In this document: positions 1-7,187 of the stretch, one piece after another
Position numbering within the stretch: the first letter of the stretch is position 1
How the letters are laid out: every line of letters starts with the position of its first letter
Assembly: GCF_007859915.1 (NCBI RefSeq)
Contig: NZ_SJPM01000007.1
Coordinates: forward strand, 77,298 to 141,297
Direction of reading: 5' to 3'
DNA from: Neorhodopirellula pilleata
Lineage (GTDB): Bacteria; Planctomycetota; Planctomycetia; Pirellulales; Pirellulaceae
Length of the DNA stretch: 64,000 nt
Program-made: the position numbers and the translations under genes
Notes under the pieces: model-generated
The model's database searches: none
What the model was told of the DNA's origin: nothing
The model's input: the letters and a program-made list of their open reading frames with translations, nothing else

Positions 1-492
1 GATTCTTAGCGATGTCGCAGGCGGACTACTTGGAACTATTGGACTGGACGGCCCGTCAGGCGGCCCCAGGCAAACGTGGCAAGACACCCGCAAGTGTCCC
101 GCCGCTTCTCCAGCGACTCGGTTTGGATCAAGCCTCTTGGTGTGAGTTGGTCAGCGACTTCGGCAAGCTGTTTTGCACCGTTGCTGGTAGCCCCGACAGT
201 GTCGACTCCATGCGGAGTCACGGCACTCATCGACGTTATCATTTGCGTCGCCGGGCACGCGAGCTATTCGCGGTCACGGACTAAGGTCCGGGATCAGCAT
301 CTTATTTGCTTCAGCTCATCGGCCCAACAGGCCGATCGTGGATGAGGCATGCACTTTTCTGATCGCAAACGCCGCCAGACCCGGCAAAACCAAAGCCGTC
401 GAGGCTTCGGTGCTGGCGACTCTTGTTGAATCAGGGATGTAGCTCCGTCAAGCTACATGCGGATGAGCTGGCAAAGTGCCGTGTCCCCAGGC
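1..492 (+). repeat. Direct repeat: 3' part of a RAYT transposase element, copy 1
   Basis: Positions 1-492 match 4680-5171 almost base for base with no net length change. The repeat covers the C-terminal part of the transposase gene and about 200 bases of downstream noncoding tail. The tail holds small hairpins, including one at 318-336 with arms atcggcc and ggccgat, and ends at a gtgtccccag motif at 481-490. A third, decayed copy lies at 11871-12332. The element begins outside the window. Bases 493-580 after the repeat hold only a hairpin. Confidence 0.9.
3..284 (+). CDS. REP-associated (Y1/HUH) transposase, C-terminal part, cut by the window edge
   Basis: The open frame runs in from the left edge and stops with TAA at 282-284. 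Its 93 visible residues are nearly identical to the C-terminal end of the full-length transposase at 3821-4963. The catalytic NHFH motif and the Tyr region would lie upstream, outside the window, so it cannot be judged whether this copy is intact. The ATG at position 12 is internal to the family alignment and is probably not the real start. The identity is secure by comparison with the second copy. Confidence 0.85.
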   Translation, partial: FLAMSQADYLELLDWTARQAAPGKRGKTPASVPPLLQRLGLDQASWCELVSDFGKLFCTVAGSPDSVDSMRSHGTHRRYHLRRRARELFAVTD

Positions 493-505
493 ACGGCTCC
501 CGTAG

Positions 506-530
506 CGAAAGTCGTCAAGACTTTCGGTTT
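506..530. terminator. Small hairpin followed by a short T run
   Basis: Arms cgaaagtc (506-513) and gactttcg (519-526) enclose a five-base loop and are followed by gtttt. It could be a weak intrinsic terminator for the transposase element or a simple palindrome. No gene other than the transposase ends nearby. Confidence 0.3.
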
Positions 531-580
531 TGAAAAGCGGACTTTTCCCCTATCGAAACTCTTGGCGGTTTGTCGATTTA

Positions 581-646
581 ATCAGCCGCAACGCGCCGGC
601 GTCCGGTTCTCAGCCTATAACCGTGTGCTAATGCACTCCGGCTGAT
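581..646. repeat. REP-like palindrome, family R, copy 1
   Basis: The unit starts atcagccg and ends cggctgat, with an interior holding gcgtccggtt and aaccgtgtgctaatgc. It is one of several intergenic units of the same plan in this window (1693-1756, 31711-31775, 45542-45606, and a split copy at 20065/20410). It lies eight bases upstream of the AraC-type gene start, so it is probably within that gene's leader. Confidence 0.75.
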
Positions 647-653
647 TGTTGAA

Positions 654-1667
654 ATGCCAGAAACGACTAAATCGACAATCCGTTGGCGTGTTTCGCTACC
701 AACCAAGAGCAATGCGTTGAATCAATACGAAGGCTACTACCATTACCTGCCCGTCAACGACACGGCCATGTCGTGGGGTGTGTATCTGACGGGACTGGGC
801 AGTGGTAACGCGCCGGCTGGCGAAATCTATCCACCGAAAGGCCACCCAGGACTCTACAGTTTTCAATGGTCGCGAGGCCGTGTGCTGCCTGAGTTTCAGA
901 TGATTCTCATTAGCCAAGGGCATGGTGTCTTCGAGTCGGAGCCTACTGGCGAAATGTTTGTTGAACCAGGCTCAATCATCACTCTGTTTCCTGGTGTTTG
1001 GCATCGCTATCGCCCAGATTCCGACGTCGGCTGGACGGAGAGGTGGATTTCTTTTCATGGGTCGATGACGCACAGGTTGCTGGAATTGCGATTGTTTTTC
1101 CCGGAAATGGCCGTTCGGAAAGCGCGGCGTCCAACATCGCTGGCGAGAGCATTTGATCGCGTGCTTCATAGCGTTCGTGAGCATCCGACTCAGAATTCGA
1201 TCCTGCTCTCTCTGCAAGCGATGGCGCTGATTGGTAGCGTGGTGGAAAGCATTACCGATGCGGATGAACTGCCTGGTGGCCATCGGACGGTCCGCAGAAA
1301 AGAGATCGTTGATCCGTTGATCGCGAAAGCCTTGGATCTGATTTGGACGCACAGCCATCAAGCGTTCACGGTACAGCGATTTGCCAATCAGTTGTCGGTC
1401 AGTCGGCGAGTGTTGGAACGTCGCTTTCGTGATGAAATCGGACACAGCGTCCTAACAGAGATCACGGCATGTCGACTCAACCGCGCGAAAAGACTACTCC
1501 GCGAAACAGACTTGGGTGTTAAGGCGGTGGCCTTCCTCGCAGGTTTTTCGAGTGAAGAGCGAATGCGAGTGACGTTTGTTGAAAACGTACATGTTTCGCC
1601 GTCGAGATATCGATCCGACTGGCTGGAGCAACGCAAGCCCAAACTGGGCCGGCCACCGAAGTCTTAG
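654..1667 (+). CDS. AraC-family transcriptional regulator
   Basis: This 337-residue protein has an N-terminal cupin-like ligand domain of the AraC_binding type. It carries the planctomycete pattern HPGLYSFQWSRGRVLPEFQ at about residues 63-81, a GSIITLFPG turn and a WHRYRPD segment. The last 100 residues are an AraC helix-turn-helix pair: FTVQRFANQLSVSRRVLERR is the first helix-turn-helix and VKAVAFLAGFSSEERMRVTF is the second, ending in SPSRYR. Such proteins usually bind a sugar or sugar-derived signal and activate nearby catabolic genes, but no catabolic gene is adjacent here. It stands alone between two REP-like palindromes, so its target is unknown. Confidence 0.9.
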   Translation: MPETTKSTIRWRVSLPTKSNALNQYEGYYHYLPVNDTAMSWGVYLTGLGSGNAPAGEIYPPKGHPGLYSFQWSRGRVLPEFQMILISQGHGVFESEPTGEMFVEPGSIITLFPGVWHRYRPDSDVGWTERWISFHGSMTHRLLELRLFFPEMAVRKARRPTSLARAFDRVLHSVREHPTQNSILLSLQAMALIGSVVESITDADELPGGHRTVRRKEIVDPLIAKALDLIWTHSHQAFTVQRFANQLSVSRRVLERRFRDEIGHSVLTEITACRLNRAKRLLRETDLGVKAVAFLAGFSSEERMRVTFVENVHVSPSRYRSDWLEQRKPKLGRPPKS

Positions 1668-1789
1668 GGACCGTCCACAAATAAGTTGCCGAATCAGCCG
1701 GAACGCGTTAGCGTCCGGTTCCCGTGATAACCGTGTGCTAACGCACTTCGGATGATCTTAAATTGGGTAACTTATTTGTGGACGTTCCC
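1667..1789. repeat. Nested palindromic element: family R unit inside an outer inverted repeat
   Basis: The outer arms are 1667-1690 (gggaccgtccacaaataagt and on) and 1765-1789, its near-perfect reverse complement, containing acttatttgtggacgttccc. Inside lies a family R unit at 1693-1756 that starts atcagccg and ends cggatgat. The whole element starts at the stop codon of the AraC-type gene and could act as its transcription end. The 225 bases that follow, up to 2014, hold no recognisable gene. Confidence 0.75.
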
Positions 1790-2014
1790 TTAGCGGAATT
1801 CACAACTGCTTTCTTTGATCGGAGTGTCGGCTGCCGGTAGTTCGACGGCATTGGCGGCGTCACGAGAACCCCACTAAACACGATGACGGGTGCGGCGGAT
1901 CGTCGCAAAACAAGGGGTGATTTTACTAGGTTTAGTGCGGGCAAACGCTATGATTGTTGGTTTAGCGGTTGACTCTCGACCGCTGCCTCGCCTTTTCCTT
2001 CACGGGTTCCTGCC

Positions 2015-2185
2015 ATGATTCAAAGATTCCATCTCGCTGCCATCTTGTTTTTTCTGTGCTGTTGTCTCAACGGTTGCGGTGATTCTAACGGAGTCGTTGC
2101 CACTGAAGATGAGATGAAGGCGTACGTGGAAGTCAACGGCGACCAAGCGTTGGATCCGGCTGCCCAGACGGAGATCGCTGAGTAA
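2015..2185 (+). CDS. Small lipoprotein upstream of the DUF1559 gene
   Basis: This 56-codon frame starts ATG ATT CAA at 2015 and stops with TAA at 2183-2185. Residues 5-20 form a hydrophobic signal segment ending in a lipobox-like LNGC, so Cys21 is the likely lipidated residue. The mature part is short and acidic and contains EDEMKAYVEVNGDQ. A tiny lipoprotein directly upstream of a DUF1559 protein is a recurring planctomycete arrangement, and the 74-base gap suggests co-transcription. The function is unknown; a role as partner of the pilin-like protein is inference from context. Confidence 0.7.
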   Translation: MIQRFHLAAILFFLCCCLNGCGDSNGVVATEDEMKAYVEVNGDQALDPAAQTEIAE

Positions 2186-2259
2186 CGATCTCGTGTCACG
2201 GGAGTGCCAAGGCACCCCCCTGTCTTTTCTGTTTTTAGTTTAATATTGGAGTAAGAGCT

Positions 2260-3480
2260 ATGCGTCAAACGTCACGAAGCCGAACGGGCTTCACCCTTGT
2301 AGAACTGCTGGTGGTCATTGCGATCATCGGTGTGTTGGTAGGGCTACTATTGCCTGCGGTTCAGGCCGCCCGAGAAGCAGCCCGCCGGATGAGCTGCAGT
2401 AACAATTTCAAGCAAATTGGCTTGGCAATTCACAACTATCATGCGGCCTACGATCAGTTGCCCGAGCAGGGTACCGGAACGGCGTCGAACACCGGTGGCC
2501 ACCACACCAACCCGAGAGCCTCAGGCGGCGGCAACAGCTTCAACCGGCTCTCGTTCTTGGTCGGGATAACCCCGTTCATTGAACAACAAGCGTTGTGGGA
2601 ACAGATCAGTAATCCGTATGTAACCACTACGGGTGTTTATCAGGCGATGGGGCCGTTGCCGAGTTGCTCGGTCGCGAATATGCAAGCCAACCCGTATATT
2701 CCATGGATGACCAACATTGCGGCTTACCGCTGCCCGAGTGATCCAGGGCAGGGACTGCCGAGTCTTGGCCGGAGTAATTACGCAGCTTGCATGGGTGATG
2801 CCACGCACTCTTGCTCGCGAGAAAATGACGCCTACGAGGATGCCAATGGGAACAGCAATTCGACCCGAGCAAGCTATTCCAATGCGGCCGCACGAGGTGC
2901 CTTCGTGTATCGTAAATCATTGAAGTTCCGCGACATCCTTGATGGACTCGCCAATACGATGATGTGCGGCGAGATCATCAGTGATCTGGGTGACAATGAC
3001 AAACGTTCGCATATCTGGACGCGCGGCGGACGGACGGCCGCGCAGTGGAATACCGGGGGCGTGCTGCGATGCCGTGGCGCGATTGATGCTGCTCGTCCCA
3101 ATTTCTGGAATCCAGCAGCAACCGGCGTCGGCAATCTTTTCGCTAGTTCCGAAGAGGTTCGCGGTAACAAATGGATGTGCGGGATCGTGCTGTACACCGG
3201 TTTCCATTCCATTCTCGCCCCCAACTCCGAATTGTGCATTCATGGCAATCAGCACGAAGAAGCGGTTGTTTCGACGAGCAGTCGGCACCAGGGTGGAACG
3301 CACGTGTTGATGGGCGATGGAGCCGTGAAATTTATTACCGATTCGATCGACGCGGGTAACTCCAATTCGGCTCAAGTGACGGTTCACAACTACTTGCCTG
3401 CGGGCTCCAAGAGTCCTTTCGGCCTCTGGGGTGAACTGGGCACCCGTGCCGCGAAGGAAGTGCTCAGCGGAGATTTCTAA
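2260..3480 (+). CDS. DUF1559 domain protein with prepilin-type N-terminus
   Basis: This 406-residue protein opens with a type IV prepilin-like leader. GFTLVELLVVIAIIGVLVG at residues 10-28 gives the cleavage site before Phe and the Glu at position 5 of the mature chain. The following AVQAAREAARRMSCSNNFKQ is the hallmark of planctomycete DUF1559 proteins. The C-terminal part carries the conserved HVLMGDGAVKFI segment. The family is hugely expanded in Planctomycetota, and its members are thought to be pseudopilin-like surface or envelope proteins of unknown job. The gene follows the small lipoprotein gene and is followed by two copies of a hairpin. Confidence 0.95.
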   Translation: MRQTSRSRTGFTLVELLVVIAIIGVLVGLLLPAVQAAREAARRMSCSNNFKQIGLAIHNYHAAYDQLPEQGTGTASNTGGHHTNPRASGGGNSFNRLSFLVGITPFIEQQALWEQISNPYVTTTGVYQAMGPLPSCSVANMQANPYIPWMTNIAAYRCPSDPGQGLPSLGRSNYAACMGDATHSCSRENDAYEDANGNSNSTRASYSNAAARGAFVYRKSLKFRDILDGLANTMMCGEIISDLGDNDKRSHIWTRGGRTAAQWNTGGVLRCRGAIDAARPNFWNPAATGVGNLFASSEEVRGNKWMCGIVLYTGFHSILAPNSELCIHGNQHEEAVVSTSSRHQGGTHVLMGDGAVKFITDSIDAGNSNSAQVTVHNYLPAGSKSPFGLWGELGTRAAKEVLSGDF

Positions 3481-3513
3481 TAACCGTTCACGGGCTTCGC
3501 CCGCGAACGGTTA
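3481..3513. terminator. Hairpin after the DUF1559 gene, copy 1 of 2
   Basis: taaccgttcacgggc and gcccgcgaacggtta form a 15-base stem with one mismatch around a ttc loop, starting directly after the stop codon and followed by a short T run. It is a plausible intrinsic terminator. The same sequence recurs at 3591-3623 together with some of its flank. Confidence 0.65.
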
Positions 3514-3590
3514 TTTTCTGCTGGCAATTCCGAGAATACCCCGCAACTATCGGACGGAATTGCTAGTGTGCAGTAACGGGAGATTTTTTG

Positions 3591-3623
3591 TAACCGTTCA
3601 CGGGCTTCGCCCGCGAACGGTTA
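3591..3623. repeat. Second copy of the post-DUF1559 hairpin
   Basis: The 33-base hairpin is identical to the one at 3481-3513. The following bases also match closely (gctggcaat against gctggtaat), so about 50 bases were duplicated in tandem with a spacer of some 60 bases. Confidence 0.75.
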
Positions 3624-3688
3624 TTGTTTGCTGGTAATGAAGGAGCGTTTTGATACTATCCAGCGATGGACAGCAAAGACCGACACAG

Positions 3689-3729
3689 CAGAACCTTGGA
3701 GCAGAACCTTGGGCGCAGAACCTTGGGGA
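3689..3729 (+). repeat. Tandem cagaaccttgg motif at the left end of the RAYT element
   Basis: Three short tandem units of cagaaccttgg plus two or three variable bases end in ccttggggac. The gaaccttgg or gaccttgg motif also occurs just before the second transposase (about 9986-10090). The ccttggggaca end is roughly the inverse of the tgtccccagg at the right end of the element (5161-5170), so this marks the likely left boundary. Confidence 0.55.
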
Positions 3730-3820
3730 CATAGCACCGCAGAGGCTATTGACTTGGCGCCCTGCAGAGGTAATCATGACGGGGTCGAGTTTGCTGAGTT
3801 GGTAGCCACTGAGGTGCGTG

Positions 3821-4963
3821 ATGGCACGGATGAGTCGAGCGGAAGTTTTTGATCCGGGCGAAGTCGCGGTCGGACACGTGTTTAGCCGTACCGTCAGACG
3901 GTGCTTTCTCATGGGCGATGATCCTGTCTCTGGGAAGAACTTCGACCATCGCAAACGCTGGATCGAGGAATATTTGCAGCAATTCGCGGCGTATTTCGGG
4001 ATCGATCTGCTTTGCTATAGTTTGCTTTCAAACCATTTTCATTTGATTCTTAGGTCTCGACCGGACGTCGTTGCGACTTGGAGCGATGAAGAAGTCGCCC
4101 GTCGTTGGATGATGCTGTGCCCCAACCATCGCAAGGCGGACGGGTCGCCGATGGAACCGACCCAACCGGAGATCAACTCCATCGCCGGTTGTCCGGTTAA
4201 GCGTGAAGAGATTCGCCGTCGTTTGAGTGATCTGAGTTGGTGGATGCGGTTGCTGTGCCAGCGTGTGGCAATGCGAGCCAACCGCGAGGACGAAGAACAC
4301 GGTCGCTTTTTCCAGGATCGATATAAGGCGACTCGGCTCACCGATGAGGCGTCTGTATTGGCTTGTGCGGCTTATGTGGATCTCAATCCGATTCGGGCAG
4401 CGATGTGCGAGCGGATCGAAGACAGCGATTTCACCTCGGCTCAGCGGCGAATCCAAGCCGAGCATGAAGAAGTTCACGAAACGCCACCCGACGAAACGCC
4501 ACCCGACGAAGCGACACGTCACCAAACGCCACCCGACGAAGCCACGGGCGAGCGATCCGAACCGATCGCGAAATTGCGGCATCGTCGCGATTCGTTTCTG
4601 TCGCCTGTTTCGATCGACGAGCTGCTTGATCCGATCGGCCCGTGTTGCAGTGACACGCCGGAGCGTTGCAGTGACAAGGGATTCTTAGCGATGTCGCTGG
4701 CGGACTACTTGGAACTATTGGACTGGACGGCCCGTCAGGCTGCCCCAGGCAAACGTGGCAAGACACCCGCAAGTGTCCCGCCCCTTCTCCAGCGACTCGG
4801 TTTGGATCAAGCGTCTTGGTGTGAGTTGGTCAGCGACTTCGGCAAGCTGTTTTGCACCGTTGCTGGTAGCCCCGACAGTGTCGACTCCATGCGGAGTCAC
4901 GGGACTCATCGACGTTATCATTTGCGTCGCCGGGCACGCGAGCTATTCGCGGTCACGGACTAA
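3821..4963 (+). CDS. REP-associated tyrosine transposase (RAYT, Y1/HUH family)
   Basis: This 380-residue protein carries the HUH pair as NHFHLIL and the downstream FFQDRYKATRLTDEASVLAC segment followed by YVDLNPIRA, which is diagnostic of the RAYT branch of IS200/IS605 transposases. Known relatives cut single-stranded REP hairpins through a tyrosine intermediate. A run of tandem repeats between residues 220 and 245 (TPPDE units, DNA 4477-4545) separates the catalytic part from a C-terminal domain shared with the partial copy at 3-284. ATG 3821 is preferred over the GTG at 3818. The toxin-tip remnant lies immediately downstream of the element's end. Confidence 0.92.
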   Translation: MARMSRAEVFDPGEVAVGHVFSRTVRRCFLMGDDPVSGKNFDHRKRWIEEYLQQFAAYFGIDLLCYSLLSNHFHLILRSRPDVVATWSDEEVARRWMMLCPNHRKADGSPMEPTQPEINSIAGCPVKREEIRRRLSDLSWWMRLLCQRVAMRANREDEEHGRFFQDRYKATRLTDEASVLACAAYVDLNPIRAAMCERIEDSDFTSAQRRIQAEHEEVHETPPDETPPDEATRHQTPPDEATGERSEPIAKLRHRRDSFLSPVSIDELLDPIGPCCSDTPERCSDKGFLAMSLADYLELLDWTARQAAPGKRGKTPASVPPLLQRLGLDQASWCELVSDFGKLFCTVAGSPDSVDSMRSHGTHRRYHLRRRARELFAVTD

Positions 4964-5171
4964 CGTCCGGGATCAGCATCTTATTTACTTCAGCTCATCG
5001 GCCCAACAGGCCGATCGTGGATGAGGCATGCGATTTTCTCATCGCAAACGCCGCCAGACCTGGCAAAACCAAAGCCTTCGAGGCTTCGGTGCAGGCGACT
5101 GTTGTTGAATCAGGGATGTAGCTCCGTTAAGCTAGATCCGGATGAGCTGGCAAAGTGTCGTGTCCCCAGGC
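4680..5171 (+). repeat. Direct repeat: 3' part of the RAYT element, copy 2
   Basis: This is the counterpart of 1-492. The right end, around gtgtccccag (5160-5169), is where homology with copy 1 stops and the toxin-tip remnant begins, so it marks the element boundary. Confidence 0.88.
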
Positions 5172-5321
5172 TCTTCGAGAGGTGACACCTTCTATATCGT
5201 TTCAGATCCTGAAAAGCTAGGTAGGCAACGGGTTCCTGGACAACCAAATGGTTATTTCACGTGGCTTGAGTTCCAGTATCTGAAGAAGAAAGGCATCCAA
5301 GTCATCGAACTTCTGGATTAA
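5172..5321 (+). pseudogene. Orphan C-terminal toxin-tip fragment, no N-terminus
   Basis: A frame with no start codon of its own reads ...SSRGDTFYIVSDPEKL and continues to QYLKKKGIQVIELLD before TAA at 5319-5321. It is about 48 residues long and begins at the right end of the transposase element. The place matches that of a C-terminal tip: the small gene at 5329 follows after seven bases, just as each intact Hint toxin here is followed by a small gene. The likely history is that the anchor and Hint part was replaced by the transposase element. The biochemical activity of the tip is not recognised. Confidence 0.6.
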
Positions 5322-5328
5322 GATCGCT

Positions 5329-5700
5329 ATGTCAATGATTGATTTGAGTCTTCCTGGCGGCCGTAGTGTCAGCAGTACGTTCATTTTTGTAAGTGAGACC
5401 ACTACATTTATTGATCTGCGTGCTGCCACAGAAGAGCTCGCTATCAAATCTTTGGTCGCACGCCTTTATCCCGGTGGACCAATACAAGTAGTCGGTGACC
5501 GGTTCGAACCGTACTTCACGCTAATAGGTTTCAATTCCTCTCCATTGGAGGAAGACTTAGGCTACGGTTCGCACCTTGCAGTTCTCTCCTTTGGTTCGGA
5601 ATTTCCGGTCAATCTTCAACGTGAATTATTACAACTTGAAAGTCGTATCGATTGGGATCGATACGCAAGAGACTTTTATTTCGATTCAGGTCGAAAATAG
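5329..5700 (+). CDS. Putative immunity protein for the orphan toxin tip
   Basis: This 123-residue soluble protein begins MSMIDLSLPGGRSVSSTFIF and has no signal peptide or membrane segment. The family is not recognised. The evidence for immunity is positional only. It starts seven bases after the stop of a toxin-tip fragment, and the two intact toxin genes downstream are each followed within one base, or with overlap, by a different small gene. A second in-frame ATG lies two codons in. If the tip is dead, this is an orphan immunity gene, a common remnant in polymorphic toxin loci. Confidence 0.6.
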   Translation: MSMIDLSLPGGRSVSSTFIFVSETTTFIDLRAATEELAIKSLVARLYPGGPIQVVGDRFEPYFTLIGFNSSPLEEDLGYGSHLAVLSFGSEFPVNLQRELLQLESRIDWDRYARDFYFDSGRK

Positions 5701-5749
5701 GTGCTGCCACTCAATCCTCAACTTTAGGAAAAGCCAGGGGAAAGCCAGA

Positions 5750-6775
5750 GGGACAGAGTACTTTTCCACGAGTTGACTGTGCCGCTCGCAAGAAGAGCAT
5801 TTTTAGAGAGATTTTCGATCCCGATTGGTCCCCCTATCTTGCTGCATCGCTGCCATGGTTCGTTTGGCCCGCCGTCTAATGATTGTTCCCGACACGGATT
5901 TCTCGCCCGTGCTTACCGGATCGATCTGCGCCCTGACGCTCGGAGACCGAACGCAAAACCCGACCCAAGCGGCGGACCATTGGTTCGCCCAGTTGGGCCG
6001 ATCCGACTATCGGGAAAGCGAGAACAGCGACCAACCCGCCTCATCGGTCGACGCGAACGTGTCGTTGGAGTCGCAGGCTGAGTATCAAGCTGCTACTTCC
6101 CATAGCGTGTTCGTGCCGACGGATTCACCCGATCGTTGGAACGAGACTCAACCTCCGGTTGCCAGAATGCCCCGCTCGGTTCGGTTGCTGCCCGCGTTGA
6201 TTGCCTTGATGCTGTGCATCGCCCTTGGCGTGTGGGGTTGGTGGAGCCAAACACGGCCAGCCGACGCGTTGGTGACGACCGGGGTGCGACAAGTGGAGGC
6301 GTCTTCACCTGCGGGGCTTCAGCCCAAACGGATTGAACAGATCGTGGTGGGCGATCATGTTTGGGCGCGTGATCCGGCGACGGGAGAACTTGCCTTGCGG
6401 CGGGTCGAAGCGGTTTTTCACCGCAGCAGCGACCACTTGCGGCATCTGACGTTCACCGATGCAACCGGCGGGTCACAAACCCTCTCGACCACCGACGAGC
6501 ATCCGTTCTTCGTCGTTGACCCGTCCGGCAGCACGCCGGGCATCGAAGTCACCGCTGGTGAACTTGCAATCGGCGACGAAGTGCTCCAACTCGACGGCAC
6601 CGCATCGATCGTGACTGAAACCCGTCACGAAGTGGTCCCCGGCGGCGTCCCGGTCTACAATTTCCGAGTCGCCGGATTCCACACCTACCACGTCAGCGCC
6701 TCCCCAAGAGGCCCGCCGCTGTGGGTGCATAATGCTGGCTGCGAAGGCGATCCTGAAGTCTTCAACATTACGCCA
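5750..6775 (+). repeat. Duplicated toxin module (promoter region, anchor and Hint), copy A
   Basis: About 1,025 bases, from the upstream noncoding region (acttttcc) through the Hint domain, match 7989-9013. The offset is a constant 2,238 bases across the coding part. Similarity stops abruptly at cgcca (6771-6775), 12 codons after the Cys that follows the Hint motif. The remainder of each gene and its downstream partner are unrelated. Confidence 0.88.
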
Positions 6776-7186
6776 CCCGCCCAGGGTAAGGGTCCGATCG
6801 TAGGGCTTGGCAAGTCTCGCCACATCGCCGAGCTTGGGGATGTTTCTATTGCAAAGAACCGAGGTTGGACGAAAGACGGGTTGACGAGTTGGGACTCAGA
6901 CAGCATCGAGGAGTTCGAGGCTGCGTTTCGCGAGACGTTGGCAAATGCAAATGCAATTCACTTCAACCTAAATGGCGTAAGTATTAGGCGAGTATGGCTC
7001 GAAGCGGGAGAACTAGCCGGACCACTTTCGGCCAGAAGTAAGGGACTCGTTACGGAGTGGGAGCTTCGCCAGATCATTGACGACCGCAATCTCTTGGAAA
7101 AAACTACGTTCTTTATCAACGGCCGTTCTGTACGAGGTAACGACTACGACAATTTTTACGACCTGCTTTTGGAATTGAATAAGTAA
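5855..7186 (+). CDS. Membrane-anchored Hint-domain polymorphic toxin A, unknown tip
   Basis: This 443-residue protein has a polar N-terminal region (1-100), a basic stretch and one membrane helix (about 111-130). A Hint domain follows (about 155-293) with IEQIVVGDHVW, TTDEHPFF (T213, H216) and a closing VHN (H292, N293). Residues 308-443 form a 136-residue tip, including KGLVTEWELRQIIDDRN, that I cannot assign. The usual first Cys of a Hint domain is not visible. Positive residues before the helix predict the Hint and tip on the outer face, where C-terminal cleavage at Asn293 could release the tip. ATG 5855 is chosen because copy B starts at the equivalent codon. The gene at 7188 follows after one base. 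Confidence 0.8.
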   Translation: MVRLARRLMIVPDTDFSPVLTGSICALTLGDRTQNPTQAADHWFAQLGRSDYRESENSDQPASSVDANVSLESQAEYQAATSHSVFVPTDSPDRWNETQPPVARMPRSVRLLPALIALMLCIALGVWGWWSQTRPADALVTTGVRQVEASSPAGLQPKRIEQIVVGDHVWARDPATGELALRRVEAVFHRSSDHLRHLTFTDATGGSQTLSTTDEHPFFVVDPSGSTPGIEVTAGELAIGDEVLQLDGTASIVTETRHEVVPGGVPVYNFRVAGFHTYHVSASPRGPPLWVHNAGCEGDPEVFNITPPAQGKGPIVGLGKSRHIAELGDVSIAKNRGWTKDGLTSWDSDSIEEFEAAFRETLANANAIHFNLNGVSIRRVWLEAGELAGPLSARSKGLVTEWELRQIIDDRNLLEKTTFFINGRSVRGNDYDNFYDLLLELNK

Positions 7187-7187
7187 C

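Noticed and set aside
6155..6740. Intein in the Hint-containing genes
   Set aside because: There is no host protein split around the Hint domain, no first Cys and no homing endonuclease. The domain sits before a variable tip, as in polymorphic toxins.
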